Source of the DNA: Triglochin maritima
Taxonomy: Eukaryota > Streptophyta > Magnoliopsida > Alismatales > Juncaginaceae
Assembly (NCBI GenBank): GCA_963682175.1
Contig: OY821782.1
Span: 27,425,741-27,489,740 of the forward strand
Length of the DNA: 64,000 bases
Reading direction: 5' to 3'
Shown: positions 34,591 through 45,692 of the stretch, piece by piece
Layout: every line of letters starts with the position of its first letter
Numbering within the stretch: position 1 is the first letter of the stretch
Notes under the pieces: generated by a model
The model's input: only the letters and a program-made list of their open reading frames with translations
What the model was told of the DNA's origin: nothing
Databases searched by the model: none
Position numbers and translations under genes: made by a program

Positions 34591-35848
34591 GCAAAAAGCT
34601 CTTTTTTGGTTATATGGACTATTGAGCCCTTGATTTTTTAAGTTTTTTTAACTTACCATGGTTAATGAATACGACACGTAATTCTACTGCATAATTAAAT
34701 ATGAAACTCTCTATTTAGTGTAATGAATTTACTTATATTAATATACATGCCACTTCTCTCTCCTACACTCTCAAGCTCCTGTCTCTCTTCGTTTGTGACC
34801 GGCCTTGCCGGCTCTAGTTGCGTCCTTGTGACGATCCATTTGAGTAAGAAGCATGGAAGAGACGAGAGCTTGTTATTTTCTCTATTACCTTAGCCATCTT
34901 CGAGGCTTCTTTGTGGGGGTCGAACATCGCTCGTCAAGTTAACGACTGATCTCAGACTAAAAAAGCCACTCTTCTAACTTAACAACCTTCTTAAATGGAA
35001 GAAAGCGTTGTGATGGTCCACATAACGCTAGTACGCTACATTGCTTTTGCTTAACCTCATATTCCAGTTGAATTGAGATGTGCTCTCCATCGCCGGAATA
35101 GTAGTTCGAAAGGTGGCCAGTGGCCATCAATCAATCCTAAAGCGGAATTAATTTTTTGAACTTGATATTTTATTCAAAATTTTCACCCTGCCAGTGGATC
35201 TGCATTGTCTAGATCGATTTGCAAGAGGATAGTTGTCTCGCCCAACATGTATTTTGTTTACGACGGTCGTTTCGGGAACCTCCCTCCTCATTGGAAAATA
35301 ACAAACAAAAACAGGATCTTTCCTCCCATGTGCATTTAATGCATGTAGTTGTTAACGTAATTTGGTATGTGACTACATGGTAAGGGTACCCCAACCATGA
35401 CCAACATTAAATACTCCTTCGACTAAACGAACATGGTAACTGCCTATGACAATATCAGGAATGTTGGGGCAAGTTCTTCGGATATTGGTATTAACCACCT
35501 AACTTCATAATTGTATGGGTATATAGTTACGTGCTCCGAGCCTAACGAAGCCATGCCTTATGAAAAGAAACCATGGGTTAAATCAAAATACTGGATGAAG
35601 GCTCAACGAAGGAGCAGAAAATACTTTTTTTCAAATTCTTAGCTTGGGTAGAAGGGCTGGCATGAAAGGAATGTGTGCTAAAAGTATTCTTTTATATGTC
35701 TTTTATTATGTTTTTACATGTTCTAAGAGTATTCTTTTATATGTCTTTTATTATGTCCAAATGTAATTATCATTCAATAGACAAAAATGGACTCTTTCGA
35801 TAACACTCGTCTAAGATTGATGGGTACTCTCATAATAGATATGTGGCT
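34591..35848. other. No recognisable gene
   Basis: Unassigned sequence with no convincing reading frame. It contains a 28-bp duplication (GTATTCTTTTATATGTCTTT and the next eight bases) at 35684-35711 and 35729-35756, period 45 bp. It may include 5' parts of the LINE seen from 37692, but I see no LINE motif here. Confidence 0.4.
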
Positions 35849-37258
35849 TGTTTCGATTAGAGTTTAAACTGCAAGTGCATGACCGTGATAAAGTGGTGGC
35901 AAGTACTGTTCGAGGCCACAGGGAGGTGTATCAACTCTGGTTTTTTATAAATCGAGTGGAAAATAAAGAGGAGAAGAAGTTGATTAAACTAAACTAAGTT
36001 ACACTAAACTAGCAAGCAACAAACAATGAAGATGAAAGCACGAAAAGAATTGAAACTAAACTAAGTAACTATCAAAGCAAGCTGAAATTCAGGAAGAAAA
36101 ACCCTCAAGGGGTGGAGTGTGTGTACACATGTAATAAGGTGGTGAATGATGCATTAAATTAGGCAAAAGTGCAGGTTGTGTTTTCATGCATAGGAAGTGC
36201 CTAATGGTTGTGATAAAATTTATCATTCCAATCTCTAACCCAGCTAGTTGATTAACATGAGCATAAACAAGTTGGTTATTAAAACCTAAACAAGCATGAG
36301 AAGTACCTAATGATTATGGAAACACCAATCAAATTAAGTATTCTCATTTAAACAAACAAGTACACATTTACATTCATCATCTATTGCATAAGATAACATT
36401 CATTCTCATTTTTCATTACATGTATAAACATCATCTCTACCCCTACAAAGGGGGATGAAACTACTCACTACACATTAAGCTAACAATTGAATTAAAGAAA
36501 GAAAACATTCTGCTAATCATACTAAGATTAAGAGAACAAAACTAAGCTAAACTGCAAGCATTAAAAAAGACAACATTAGAAAAAATTAAGAAAATTTATT
36601 TTATTTATAACTCACATTACAAGCAAAATTCTTCCCCACTTGAGTTTTGCTCCAAGGTTTTACTCCAAGTAGAGAGAATGACCATCAAGCAATGCTTAAA
36701 TTACAAAGGAGAAGGAAGAGTTTTATTTATACACGTGAAAAAAGGCAAGTGGGGACAATCCTCCGGTGTGAGACTAATGAAACCTTCCCAGAATAGACAT
36801 TAACACATAACCCATATCCGTGCGAAATCGGGTCACATTGTGAGCAAAAGGGACCGCCAATTGGTGGTCACTTTTGTTGGATTGGATCCGATTTTGGGTA
36901 TCTTCTTTAGTACTTCAATTCTTCAAGTGGGGTGCACTCGGATTGGTTATTGGAGTTTGGGCCGAATCTAATTGCCAAAATACTCCGCATGATGATGTCG
37001 AGTTTCTTGGTTTGCTATGTGGTCATTCTGACTTACATCCAGGTCATTTCCTCTTGCAGATGGGTCCTTGTGCATGACAGAGAGGTCCAATATGCTTCAT
37101 TTAAGTCATTTGTTCTAACATTTCAGTCTTTTTTCTCTTCGCTTCTCTTCTTTATTACTTAATACATGTGATATAACAAGAAATACTCGAGTAGTAGAAC
37201 ATTAGGATAAAGTTAGGGATATATAACATGAATATGATGCATGATATGCTATTAATCC
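35849..37258 (-). mobile_element. Solo LTR of Athila-like family C
   Basis: About 1410 bp, flanked by TGGCT (35844-35848) and TGACT (37259-37263), a 5-bp duplication with one transition. It aligns in inverse orientation with the LTR at 53400-63924 (CTGCAAGAGGAAATGACCT in minus sense) and with family B LTRs (GGATTGTCCCC; CTGCAAGTGCATG end). In minus sense the TATA box is the complement of 36724-36731, and the palindrome GACCGCCAATTGGTGGTC lies at 36852-36869, 121 bp upstream. The left boundary is less certain than the right. Confidence 0.75.
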
Positions 37259-37268
37259 TGACTCTCGC

Positions 37269-37683
37269 TAGGGGTGTATGCAGGGCAGAGCATGCTTTTG
37301 CCCCACCACTACCCGCCCCGCCTAAGTTAAGCAGAGCGGGGCATGTTTGGTGGGTTATTCTTTGATCAAAGCTAAATGCAAAATATCAATCCATTTTCCT
37401 TAATATTTTCCATTTTGATCAAAGCTAGATAAAACAAATCAAAAAAAATATCAATCGATGTATGTTTTTAAAGTTATATACAAAACAATTACAGCTAAAT
37501 ACCAAAAATTAAGTAAAATAGAAGGGTTATGCTAGTTGTAGGTTATGCGAATCGGGTCGTGAAAAAACCGCAACCTGTCACGCTTTTTATGCGGCTTGTG
37601 CGGGTGGCGGGTAGCATTTTTTGTCCGCAACGTGCATTAGGCGGGGCGGGGCGGGGGTCAAACTCACCTCCATTACAACCCTA
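37269..37683. mobile_element. hAT-like MITE
   Basis: 415-bp non-coding element starting TAGGGGTG and ending CAACCCTA. The ends are inverted repeats of the 'TAGGGxTG' kind common in plant hAT MITEs, and the subterminal regions are rich in GCGGGGCGGGG and its complement. Flanking 8-bp segments ACTCTCGC (37261-37268) and GCTCTTGC (37684-37691) match at six positions, both mismatches being transitions. That fits an old 8-bp hAT target duplication. Confidence 0.72.
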
Positions 37684-37691
37684 GCTCTTGC

Positions 37692-37806
37692 TCCCTACTT
37701 CTGGTGCATCGGGAGGCATCATCATAGGTTGGAATGGCAGGCAACATCACATGGAGACTAATGAAGTTAAACAATTTTGATCTTGCTTAACCTTGTGTCT
37801 AATGAC
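37692..37806 (+). pseudogene. LINE (L1-type) endonuclease fragment 1
   Basis: A short open stretch encodes SGASGGIIIGWNG, typical of the N-terminal half of the apurinic/apyrimidinic-type endonuclease of plant L1 LINEs (GASGGI-x-W box). It is broken at 37807 by the minus-strand copia element, and the endonuclease resumes at 52445. Upstream LINE sequence has been displaced by the MITE and the family C solo LTR or lost. Confidence 0.65.
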
Positions 37807-38185
37807 TGTAAGCAATCTACGATTGAATCTACAGGTTCGGATTTACCTTTGTAGGAGAGAACCTGTGGCTGCGGAAGGGAACCGGAGATCACCTAACAGA
37901 GTCGCCTCGAGCACCGGCCGACCTTCAACTCTCGTGGAGAAGGACTAATCCACAACCCAAGAGTCTACGGGAGGAGTGGAGGAGAAGGTGGGACGGATGG
38001 GAGAGAGAGGAGAGGTGGCGGCTAGGGTTAGGGTTTTGCACACAAGGAATGCTACTCCCTCCAATGAGAGGCTCCTCTTCTTATATAGAAGAGTCTTCCC
38101 TAAACCCTAATGCGCAGCCAATGAGAGTGTGCCACGTGTCAGTGCTTTGGGCAAACATCATTTTAATCCTTAGATTAATCCAATA
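37807..38185 (-). mobile_element. Copia 3' LTR
   Basis: 379 bp from TGTAAGCAATC to GATTAATCCAATA on the plus strand. In transcription sense it begins TATTGGATTAATC, so the usual TG start appears as TA in both LTRs. The adjoining AAGTGGGAGA (complement of 38186-38195) is the polypurine tract. Confidence 0.88.
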
Positions 38186-38196
38186 TCTCCCACTTG

Positions 38197-39443
38197 CACA
38201 ACAACACGTCAACAACACGTCATCTTCTTTAGTGTACCTGACACATATGCATATATCCCCGATACATACAATCATAAGATGGCAATGTGTCACCTCTTCA
38301 TGTGTCCCCGACACATATGAATATATCCCTGATATATATAACTATTTCCCTCTTCCAAGAATGCATCCACAATACGCAATTCTCTGATTATGTATCCCTG
38401 ATACAAGACTATCTGTGTCCCCGACACATGCACTCTTCCGATCATACGGACAAATGAGTCGTGCGATCGGTGATGCACCTGCAATAAGGAGTCTCAAACT
38501 AGAAACCTTACTAGAAGGCCAGAATGACAACATCCTCACAAAAATAATAATTAAGCAGTTAAATGCACATCACTGTTCCCCAGGTTTACTCAGAAACTCA
38601 CTTGACATGAACGGTATCTTGATCCCTCGGAGAGAATACCTTCTTGTCCTCAAGGTACTTGCTACTGTATCAAATACAGTTGGGCCCAGCAAATACTTTC
38701 TGTGTAGTCGAGTCAAACCTTTCCCTTCGCACCAGACCACCATTACACTCATAGTTGACTCCTTTTCCCGAAGATGCCTCTTTAGACCGAATCTCTCATG
38801 GTCATAGATAACATCCCAAAGTAGCCACATCAACTCTTTGCTTCATGGCGTCGTCGAAGGTCACTGAGGGTAACTAATGACAATTAAGTCTTGGACTCAC
38901 ACAGTGAAGGAGCAGGGATCCATCCTTTCACTTCCCAATGGTCGCTCAGCACATGTTCTATGACAAACATGTTATGGTGGATCATATTGTACACAACAGT
39001 ACGTATGTCTCTCAACACCATACAAGTCTTAGTCCAGGCGCACCCCCTCTGCGCCTGACCCGAGCTTCATCATTGTCGCCTTAACACCATACAGGTGCCA
39101 CCTGGGGCCACATGTGATGCTCGCACTTGGCTTCTATAGGTCACACGAATCGTGGGAACATTCATGTCAATCCTCACCAACATAGAGGATCTCATCTTGA
39201 TTCCTAATCAAGGCGACTATCCGATCATGAACTTCTCCGGATCTATCATGCAAGATCTCTTTATGATCAGTCTCATCTCTGCTCACTATCAAAAGCGCCA
39301 GAGGCGAATGCTCGTGTGAGTGAGCATTCTTCAACCTATTGACAAAATAATATTTTATGCTAGAACAACTACATCAACCAAAACAGATATAGTCGAAAGG
39401 AAAACACAATCACTCATAGAAGGAAGTTAGACATGCCAATACA
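38197..39443 (-). other. Copia 3' non-coding region with ACACAT/ATCCCTGATA repeats
   Basis: No coding sequence after RNase H. At about 38230-38430 there are several short alternating repeats of the type GT(G/A)TCCC(C/T)GA(C/T)ACA(T/A) (CCCCGACACATATGAATATA and variants). The rest shows no recognised motif. Confidence 0.5.
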
Positions 39444-40976
39444 TCAAAGTCTGCGTAAGCCTAAGGACTTCACATGAGACACAAACGAGTCCTTAGCTAT
39501 GGCTTTGGTAAGAGGGCCAGCTACGATAAGACTAGTAGATACATGTCTTAACACAACTTCCTTTCTCGCTATGATGTCCTTCACAAAATAATACCTAACA
39601 TGTATATGTTTGGTCTTTCCATTATATTTGGGGTCTTTCACATAACAAAGGGCAGCCATGCTGTCACAATAGACAACAACAGGCTCATCAGATGTCTCTA
39701 CTAGCCCAGTATGTAGTAAGAACCTCCTCAACCAAACTGCCTCCTGTACTGCTGCAGAGCATGCAACATACTCCGCTTCCATAGTCGACAGGGCTATACA
39801 GGTTTGCTTCTTGCTGGACCATGAGATGACCCCATTAGCCAGCAAGAAAGCATAACCAGAGGTAGACTTCCTTTCATCAATGTCTCCAGCCCAATCGGCA
39901 TCACTATAGCCAATCAGGCGGAGATCTGATGCTTGGTAACACAACATGTAGTTACTCGTTCCTCTGAGGTATCTCATGATTCTCTTGACTGCCTTCCAGT
40001 GCTCCATGCTTGGGTTGGACTGGTATCAACTCACCATGCCCACAACATAACAAATGTCTGGCCTAGTACACATCATATCGTACATAAGGCTTCCCACAAC
40101 ATTGGAGTATGGAACCTTGCTCATTTTGACCTTCTCTTCAGGAGTCTCAGGATGCTTATCGAGGCTTAAGTGCAAACCCTTCTCAACAGGAGTGTCGATT
40201 GGTTTGCATTTGTCCATATGGTATTTCTTTAAGACGTTGTTAATATAAGTCTCTTGAGACAATCCCAGAAGTCTCTTGGACCTATCTCTAACAATCTTGA
40301 CACCAAGGACGTAGCTAGCTTCACCCATGTCCTTCATAACAAACGTGGAGGACATCCACTCTTTAGTGTATTTCAGCAACTCTTTGATATTGCCAGCCAT
40401 GAGTATGTCATCAACATACAAGCTCAGAATGACAAATTTACCATTGGATCTCTTAACGTACACACAATGATCTTCCTCAAGCATAGATAACGCATTCTCT
40501 GATATAGCTTGATGGAAGCGAATGTTCCACTGTCTAGACGCTTGTTTTAAGCCATACAAGGACTTGTTGAGCTTGCACACTTTGCGCTCTTGTCCTTTGA
40601 CTTCAAAACCTTGAGGTTGATCCATATAGATCTCCTCCTCAAGTTCTCCATTGAGAAAAGCAGTCTTTACATCCATTTGGTAAAGCTCTAAGTCCATCTG
40701 AGCTACAATAGCTAGTAGAAGGCGGATGGAGGCAAACCTAACCACGGGTGAAAAGGTTTCCTCAAAATCCACGCCTTCTCTTTGGGTGTAGCCTTTAGCT
40801 ACCAGTCTAGCCTTGAATCTATCAACAGATCCATCTGCCTACCTCTTAATCTTGAGGATCCACTTGGCCCCAATGGCCTTTCGGTTCGGCGGTAAGTCGA
40901 CCAAGTCCCAGACTCGAGTAACTTTCATCGACTCCAACTCTTCCTTTATAGCTTCTAACCACTCTTTCGCATTTGG
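39444..40976 (-). pseudogene. Copia pol: reverse transcriptase and RNase H
   Basis: In minus sense this begins with the N-terminal RT region (KEWLEAIKEE, GAKWILKIK near 40860-40976), then [14 protein letters not shown], the [16 protein letters not shown] box, the catalytic [10 protein letters not shown], and RNase H with YSDADWAGD, STSGYAF, ALSTMEAEYVA and KHIHVRYYFVKD. These are the standard Ty1/copia RT/RNase H landmarks in order. Two in-frame stops are seen: TAG at about 40841-40843 (after KIKR) and TGA at 40026-40028 (after VGMVS). The second is where a CGA arginine codon is usual, as expected from deamination of a methylated CpG. Otherwise this part is well preserved. The gypsy element inserted at 40977-40981 cuts it from the integrase side. 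Confidence 0.88.
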
Positions 40977-40981
40977 ACCTT

Positions 40982-42158
40982 TGATGAGAATTTAAATTTA
41001 TACCGCAAGTGCACGGCGTCTATGAAGACGTGGCAAGTACGGGTCGAACACAAGGAGGGAGAGATTTCGTAGTTGATGTTATTTTCGATTAAGAGGAGGA
41101 AGGAGAGAAGAATCAATTTGGGTTTTTGGTATTTTTGATTTAATTATCTAAAGTACGAAACAAAAGCAATTAGAACTAAAACAAGAAATAAGAAGAGAAA
41201 TCCGTTGGGTGGAGGTTTAACTTTAGGTGTAGATTGGAGAATGGAGAAACTTGAAATAAATCATGTTAGTTATGAAGCATTACAAGATAAATGATTTAAC
41301 ATAAACTCAAGTAATCAAAATATACTAATCACGAACTTAAAACAATAACATGCATTCATCTTCTCTACCCCTAATTCCATCACCTCCACCCTTTGGAAAG
41401 AGTTAGAAACTCATGGAGGGAGGAAGAAGAAGGGATCCTAGAGACATTAAAAGAAAAATAAAAACAAGAATTAAAAGAACAGAATTTTATTACTAATGAT
41501 CCAAGACCAAAGGTTCAAAGATGTGTTACATTCGTCCTACAGGGCTATTTATAGCCGATACAGGGGATACCAATACATAAAAGGATAGTACACGCGTCGA
41601 CCCGACACTGGACAAAAATCGGGCACACAGATCAATGACTGGGCGGCGGAAACGCCGCATATTGAAGGTGTTGTGCGGCGAAAACGCCGCACAATCAGGT
41701 CTGCTCGGGTCCGGATTTTGGTCATGTGTTTATGGTATGATTTGATCTTTATTTACGCGTCTGGATGATTCTTTTCATTGTCTTGAACTCCGGATTATTC
41801 CTTCCATTGTTGGGGATTTATTTTTGACTTTTCTTTTGACTTTTCCAACAAAATAACTTGATCCTTTTCTTTTGCAATCAGGTCCTTGGCATTTTGCAAT
41901 TAAGCCCTTGACCTTTTTGTGATTAGCTCCTTGAATGCTTTTATGCTTGGATTCATTTCCATTCGGAACCCGATAAACTTGAACTCGGTCTTTATGATAG
42001 AAATGAATCTTTTGCACGCGTTTATGCTCGGAATGTGGGTAATTTGCATTCAGGTCCCTGTATTCTGTAAATACGACTAAACACATACCTTAGTAGCATT
42101 TATTGATATAAAAGTAATCTAAATGAAAGACATATGATGCAATGTATGCAATGCATCA
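40982..42158 (-). mobile_element. Family A 3' LTR
   Basis: 1177 bp, TGATG...CATCA. In minus sense the TATA box TATAAATA is the complement of 41546-41553. Two perfect hairpins lie upstream: 41643-41658 (arms GCGGCG/CGCCGC, loop GAAA) and 41671-41694 (arms TTGTGCGGCG/CGCCGCACAA, loop AAAA). It is nearly identical to the 5' LTR except in its first ~160 bases as printed (the U5 end), which differ heavily. Confidence 0.93.
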
Positions 42159-43268
42159 AATACCCCCACACCTAGATTTTGCTAGTCCCTAGCAAAGCAG
42201 AATATAAGAAAATGAAAGCAGGGAAATCCTAACTCACTTTCGTAGGAATCACGGTTGCACTTAGCATGTGCAACAAGCCGTTAAACCTCCTTGTTGCCAA
42301 GGAGGACGAGTTTTGTCTCGTGAGGGTTTTCAGTTGACACACCCACAAAGTCTTAATTCAACATTCCATTAATAGCTCTTAATATTTCTGCCTTAACCTT
42401 ATACATCTCACTTAAAGTTCTCGCATGCTCATTATACAGTTCTAACTTATAAAAAGTTTGACTTGGTCTTTATTCCTCCAATATTCACACCACTAACCCC
42501 TCTACACATGTTATCGCATAAATTATTTTGCACGCCTCCTCTGGTGGTGAAGTATCATTTGGATCAACCATGGCATGGATCATTCCTTTAGCTTTGGGCC
42601 TTGAGTATCTTAAAGTATTTATTTATTTTTATCCTTTTTCCGTGATTCAACACATTTGCTTTTCTTTTTGACACTTATACCCTTTTTGCATTCGTGTAGC
42701 GAGTTTGGTCGATAATCCCGAGCTGGCAGACTCAAGTTACCGGGTTTCAAGATACCCCTACGGACCAGTGACTCGAAGGCTTGGGCTTTTGTAATCATTT
42801 TGCAAAATGTGTTTTCCTGACTTTATTTTACTTTTATTTTCCTCAAGGCTTAATTGCTATTAGAAGTCCACACTTCCCGGTATATTTTCCTCAACCTCTG
42901 CTTTTTATCAACCACTTCAAAGATTTGATTCATCCAATTTAAGTGCATACATGTCTTACACGGGTCATGGGTTATTTCTTTGGAACTTAGATTTATGTCA
43001 TAATTTCTACAAGCAGAACTATATATAATAAGGAACAAAAACTTAATGCAATTTGTACACGGGTTTGGCAGTTCAATCTTAAGCTATGTCATAGAATATT
43101 GATTTTTTTTTAAATAAAGCAGAACAGAAAATCAAATAGATAGATATGTACATATATAAACACCCCCCCACACCTAAATCATGCATTGTCCTCAATGTAT
43201 GCACATATACAATAAATGCACTTATTACCTGCGTCAGCTTGCGGTAGAGGGGTTGAGTTTGCTCAAAG
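42159..43268 (-). other. Family A 3' non-coding region with polypurine tract, stem-loop and internal purine box
   Basis: In minus sense, about 70 bases after the gag-protease stop, comes GAGGACAATGCATGA followed by a GGTGTGGGGGGG purine box (43161-43197). Nearer the 3' LTR is a stem-loop with 7-bp arms GTTGCAC and GTGCAAC (42254-42274), then the polypurine tract (42159-42172). All three are also present, in the same order, in family B at 59281-60573. No protein is recognised. Confidence 0.75.
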
Positions 43269-45692
43269 TCAACCATAATCAGAACTGGATTGAATGACAC
43301 CATATTGGTGCATGTATCCAGTTGAATTGTTCCCCATGTTGACTTGAGGAAAAGATTCCACTCTTCTCACTTGAATTGGTTCGCTTGTTTGCTCGAGTGA
43401 TGGTGGTTGGGTAAATGAATCACTCCCTTTTTTTTTACTTCCTTTTTGCTTATGTGATGATTTATTTGATTCAGAATTCTGATAAATACGTGCTCTCATC
43501 ACAACATCACTTGGGTTGCATATTATTTCTGGCTCATTATCAATATGGAAGATATTAAATTCTGCTTTTAAGTTTCCGAAAGATAATTGCATGAGCCCAT
43601 TTCGACAGTTTATTAATGCTTCCGAAGTGGCTAAAAAGGGTCTACCTAAAATTACAGGGATTTGTCGATTAGGATTTACAACAGGTTCAGTATCAAGTAC
43701 GACAAAATCCACTGGATAAATGAAATCACCAACCTTAATCAAAACGTCCTCTACTATACCTCTCGGTTTCTTAACAGAACAATCAGCGAATTGGAGGGTT
43801 GTCCTAGAGGGTTTCAGTGGACCAAGGTTGAGTTGCTCGTAGACAGAAAATGGGAGCAAGTTAACGCTTGCACCAAGGTCTAGAAGGGCTTTATTGATAA
43901 ACGTATCTCCTATTGAACATGAAATTGTGGGACACCCCGGGTCCTTATATTTTATAGGAGATGTGTTGGAAAGAATTGAGCATATGTTTGCAGTTAAGAA
44001 TGCCTTCTTTGGTACATTTGTTTTTCTCTTCTTAGTGCACAAATCTTTTAAGAATTTAGCATAAGCAGGTATTTGTTGAATCATGTCTAAGAGTGGAATG
44101 TTTACCTTAACTTGCTTAAATACTTCCAAGATTTTCTCTATTTGTGCACTAGAGTTCTTTTTGAGTCTATTGGGAAATGGGGCTTTAGGCACATAGACTC
44201 GCTCAGGTTCAGGTTGAGCTACAGGTTCAGGTTGGGTAGGTGGAATGGGCTTTTCAATTTGGACGTCGGGTTCAATGGTCAAGTCATATGTGGGTGCTTG
44301 ATGGCTAGATTGATTAGTCATTCTAGGGTTTACCACATTATTGTCAATTTGTCTTCCGGACCGTAATGATACTACAACATTGATTTGTTGGAACGGTCCT
44401 TCCTCATTAACCATTTGAACCGGTCTAGGGTTGTTATTTCCTGAAGGTGGTTGATAAGATTGATATTGATTATTAGTTCTGGGGTTCACCTCAGGTTGAC
44501 TTGGAAATTGGCCCTTTTCTCTTTCACCTATTATCTGTGCTAATTGGCTGACCTGTGTCTCTAGCCTTTGGAATGATTGGTTGGTTGTTTGTATAAAGGT
44601 TGTCATTAAATTTTCTAATTTTGTCAACCTAACCTCATGATTTCCATTATTACCCCCAGATGATGTATTATTTTGGTTATATGGGTTTGGTTGTTGTCTA
44701 GGAGGTTGTCCTTGTTGGGTCCACGAAAAATTGGGATGATTACGCCAACCTGGGTTATAGGTTGATGCGTAAGGATCATTTCTACAATTGTTAAATGTGG
44801 CATTAACATGTTCCAGGTTCACACAGTCCTCCATTAAATGACCAGTCTGACCACATCTAGAGCAAGGGGTAGGGGATGCTTGTCGGGTTTGGTTTTGCAG
44901 CTCTAGACTTTCCATTCTGCGCATTAGGGTAGCTAGTTTTGCCTCGGCCGCTATGTTGGAGTCTATAGCTAAGACACCTGGTCGGGGTTGACTCGCTATT
45001 CTAGATCCAATACTCGGGTTGATGGGTGTTCTAGCATTGTCCCATTGCATACTATTTTCAGCTAAATCCTCAAGAAAAGTCCAGGCATCATTTTCATTTT
45101 TGGACATAAAATTCCCTTGGCTCACAGATTCTAGCATAACCCTAGATGTGGGTGTCAATCCCTCATAGATAATTTGGCACAATTGCCTATTCGGAATTCC
45201 GTGATGAGGGCATTGGGTCAAGACACTCTTAAATCTCTCAAGATAGGAATAAAACGGCTCGCTCTCAGACTGAACGAATGCAACAATTTCATTCCTAATC
45301 TTCATAGTCTTATGGTTGGGGAAATATTTTTTTAGGAAAACTTGAACAAATTCGGCCCAACTTCTAATAGATCTTTCGGCTAGACTATATAGCCATTTCT
45401 TAGCGTCGTCTTTTAGTGCCAGAGGCACAAATTTCAGACGCACTGCCTCTTCAGGGATATGCTGGTATTGCATAAGAGAGTAGATTTCCTCAAATTCTCT
45501 AAGGAAGAGATATGGATCTTCCCTAGAGGTGAACTTAGGCAACATACTCATGTATTGTGCCTTAAGTTCGAAGTCGCGACCCGGTATGGTGGGCATAACG
45601 ATGCACGATGGCTGAGCAGCCATCGTTGGGTAGCACCGATCCCTCAGAGTTATAGGTTGTGCAACAGGTGGGTCCACTACGTTCTCACCCAT
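43269..45692 (-). CDS. Athila-like gag-protease polyprotein
   Basis: About 807 codons from the first ATG (45690-45692). The frame extends 37 codons further only by a TTG start. In numbering of the longer frame: a gag capsid-like domain (about 100-235, with KFVPLALKDDAKKWLYSL and FLKKYFPNHKT landmarks typical of Ty3/gypsy gag); a CCHC zinc knuckle CSRCGQTGHLMEDC (314-327); a Q/N/P-rich linker with a short coiled coil; and a retropepsin-like protease with catalytic DLGAS (642-646) and downstream VILGRPFLATSEALIN. Gag packages RNA and protease would cleave the polyprotein. The frame is fully open. It stops after protease, where related elements continue into reverse transcriptase, so the polymerase and integrase were deleted. 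Confidence 0.9.
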   Translation of the reverse strand: MGENVVDPPVAQPITLRDRCYPTMAAQPSCIVMPTIPGRDFELKAQYMSMLPKFTSREDPYLFLREFEEIYSLMQYQHIPEEAVRLKFVPLALKDDAKKWLYSLAERSIRSWAEFVQVFLKKYFPNHKTMKIRNEIVAFVQSESEPFYSYLERFKSVLTQCPHHGIPNRQLCQIIYEGLTPTSRVMLESVSQGNFMSKNENDAWTFLEDLAENSMQWDNARTPINPSIGSRIASQPRPGVLAIDSNIAAEAKLATLMRRMESLELQNQTRQASPTPCSRCGQTGHLMEDCVNLEHVNATFNNCRNDPYASTYNPGWRNHPNFSWTQQGQPPRQQPNPYNQNNTSSGGNNGNHEVRLTKLENLMTTFIQTTNQSFQRLETQVSQLAQIIGEREKGQFPSQPEVNPRTNNQYQSYQPPSGNNNPRPVQMVNEEGPFQQINVVVSLRSGRQIDNNVVNPRMTNQSSHQAPTYDLTIEPDVQIEKPIPPTQPEPVAQPEPERVYVPKAPFPNRLKKNSSAQIEKILEVFKQVKVNIPLLDMIQQIPAYAKFLKDLCTKKRKTNVPKKAFLTANICSILSNTSPIKYKDPGCPTISCSIGDTFINKALLDLGASVNLLPFSVYEQLNLGPLKPSRTTLQFADCSVKKPRGIVEDVLIKVGDFIYPVDFVVLDTEPVVNPNRQIPVILGRPFLATSEALINCRNGLMQLSFGNLKAEFNIFHIDNEPEIICNPSDVVMRARIYQNSESNKSSHKQKGSKKKGSDSFTQPPSLEQTSEPIQVRRVESFPQVNMGNNSTGYMHQYGVIQSSSDYG

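Noticed and set aside
34591..35848. Possible host gene between the foldback element and the family C LTR
   Set aside because: No frame above about 60 codons, no splice-linked exons or known motifs could be supported.
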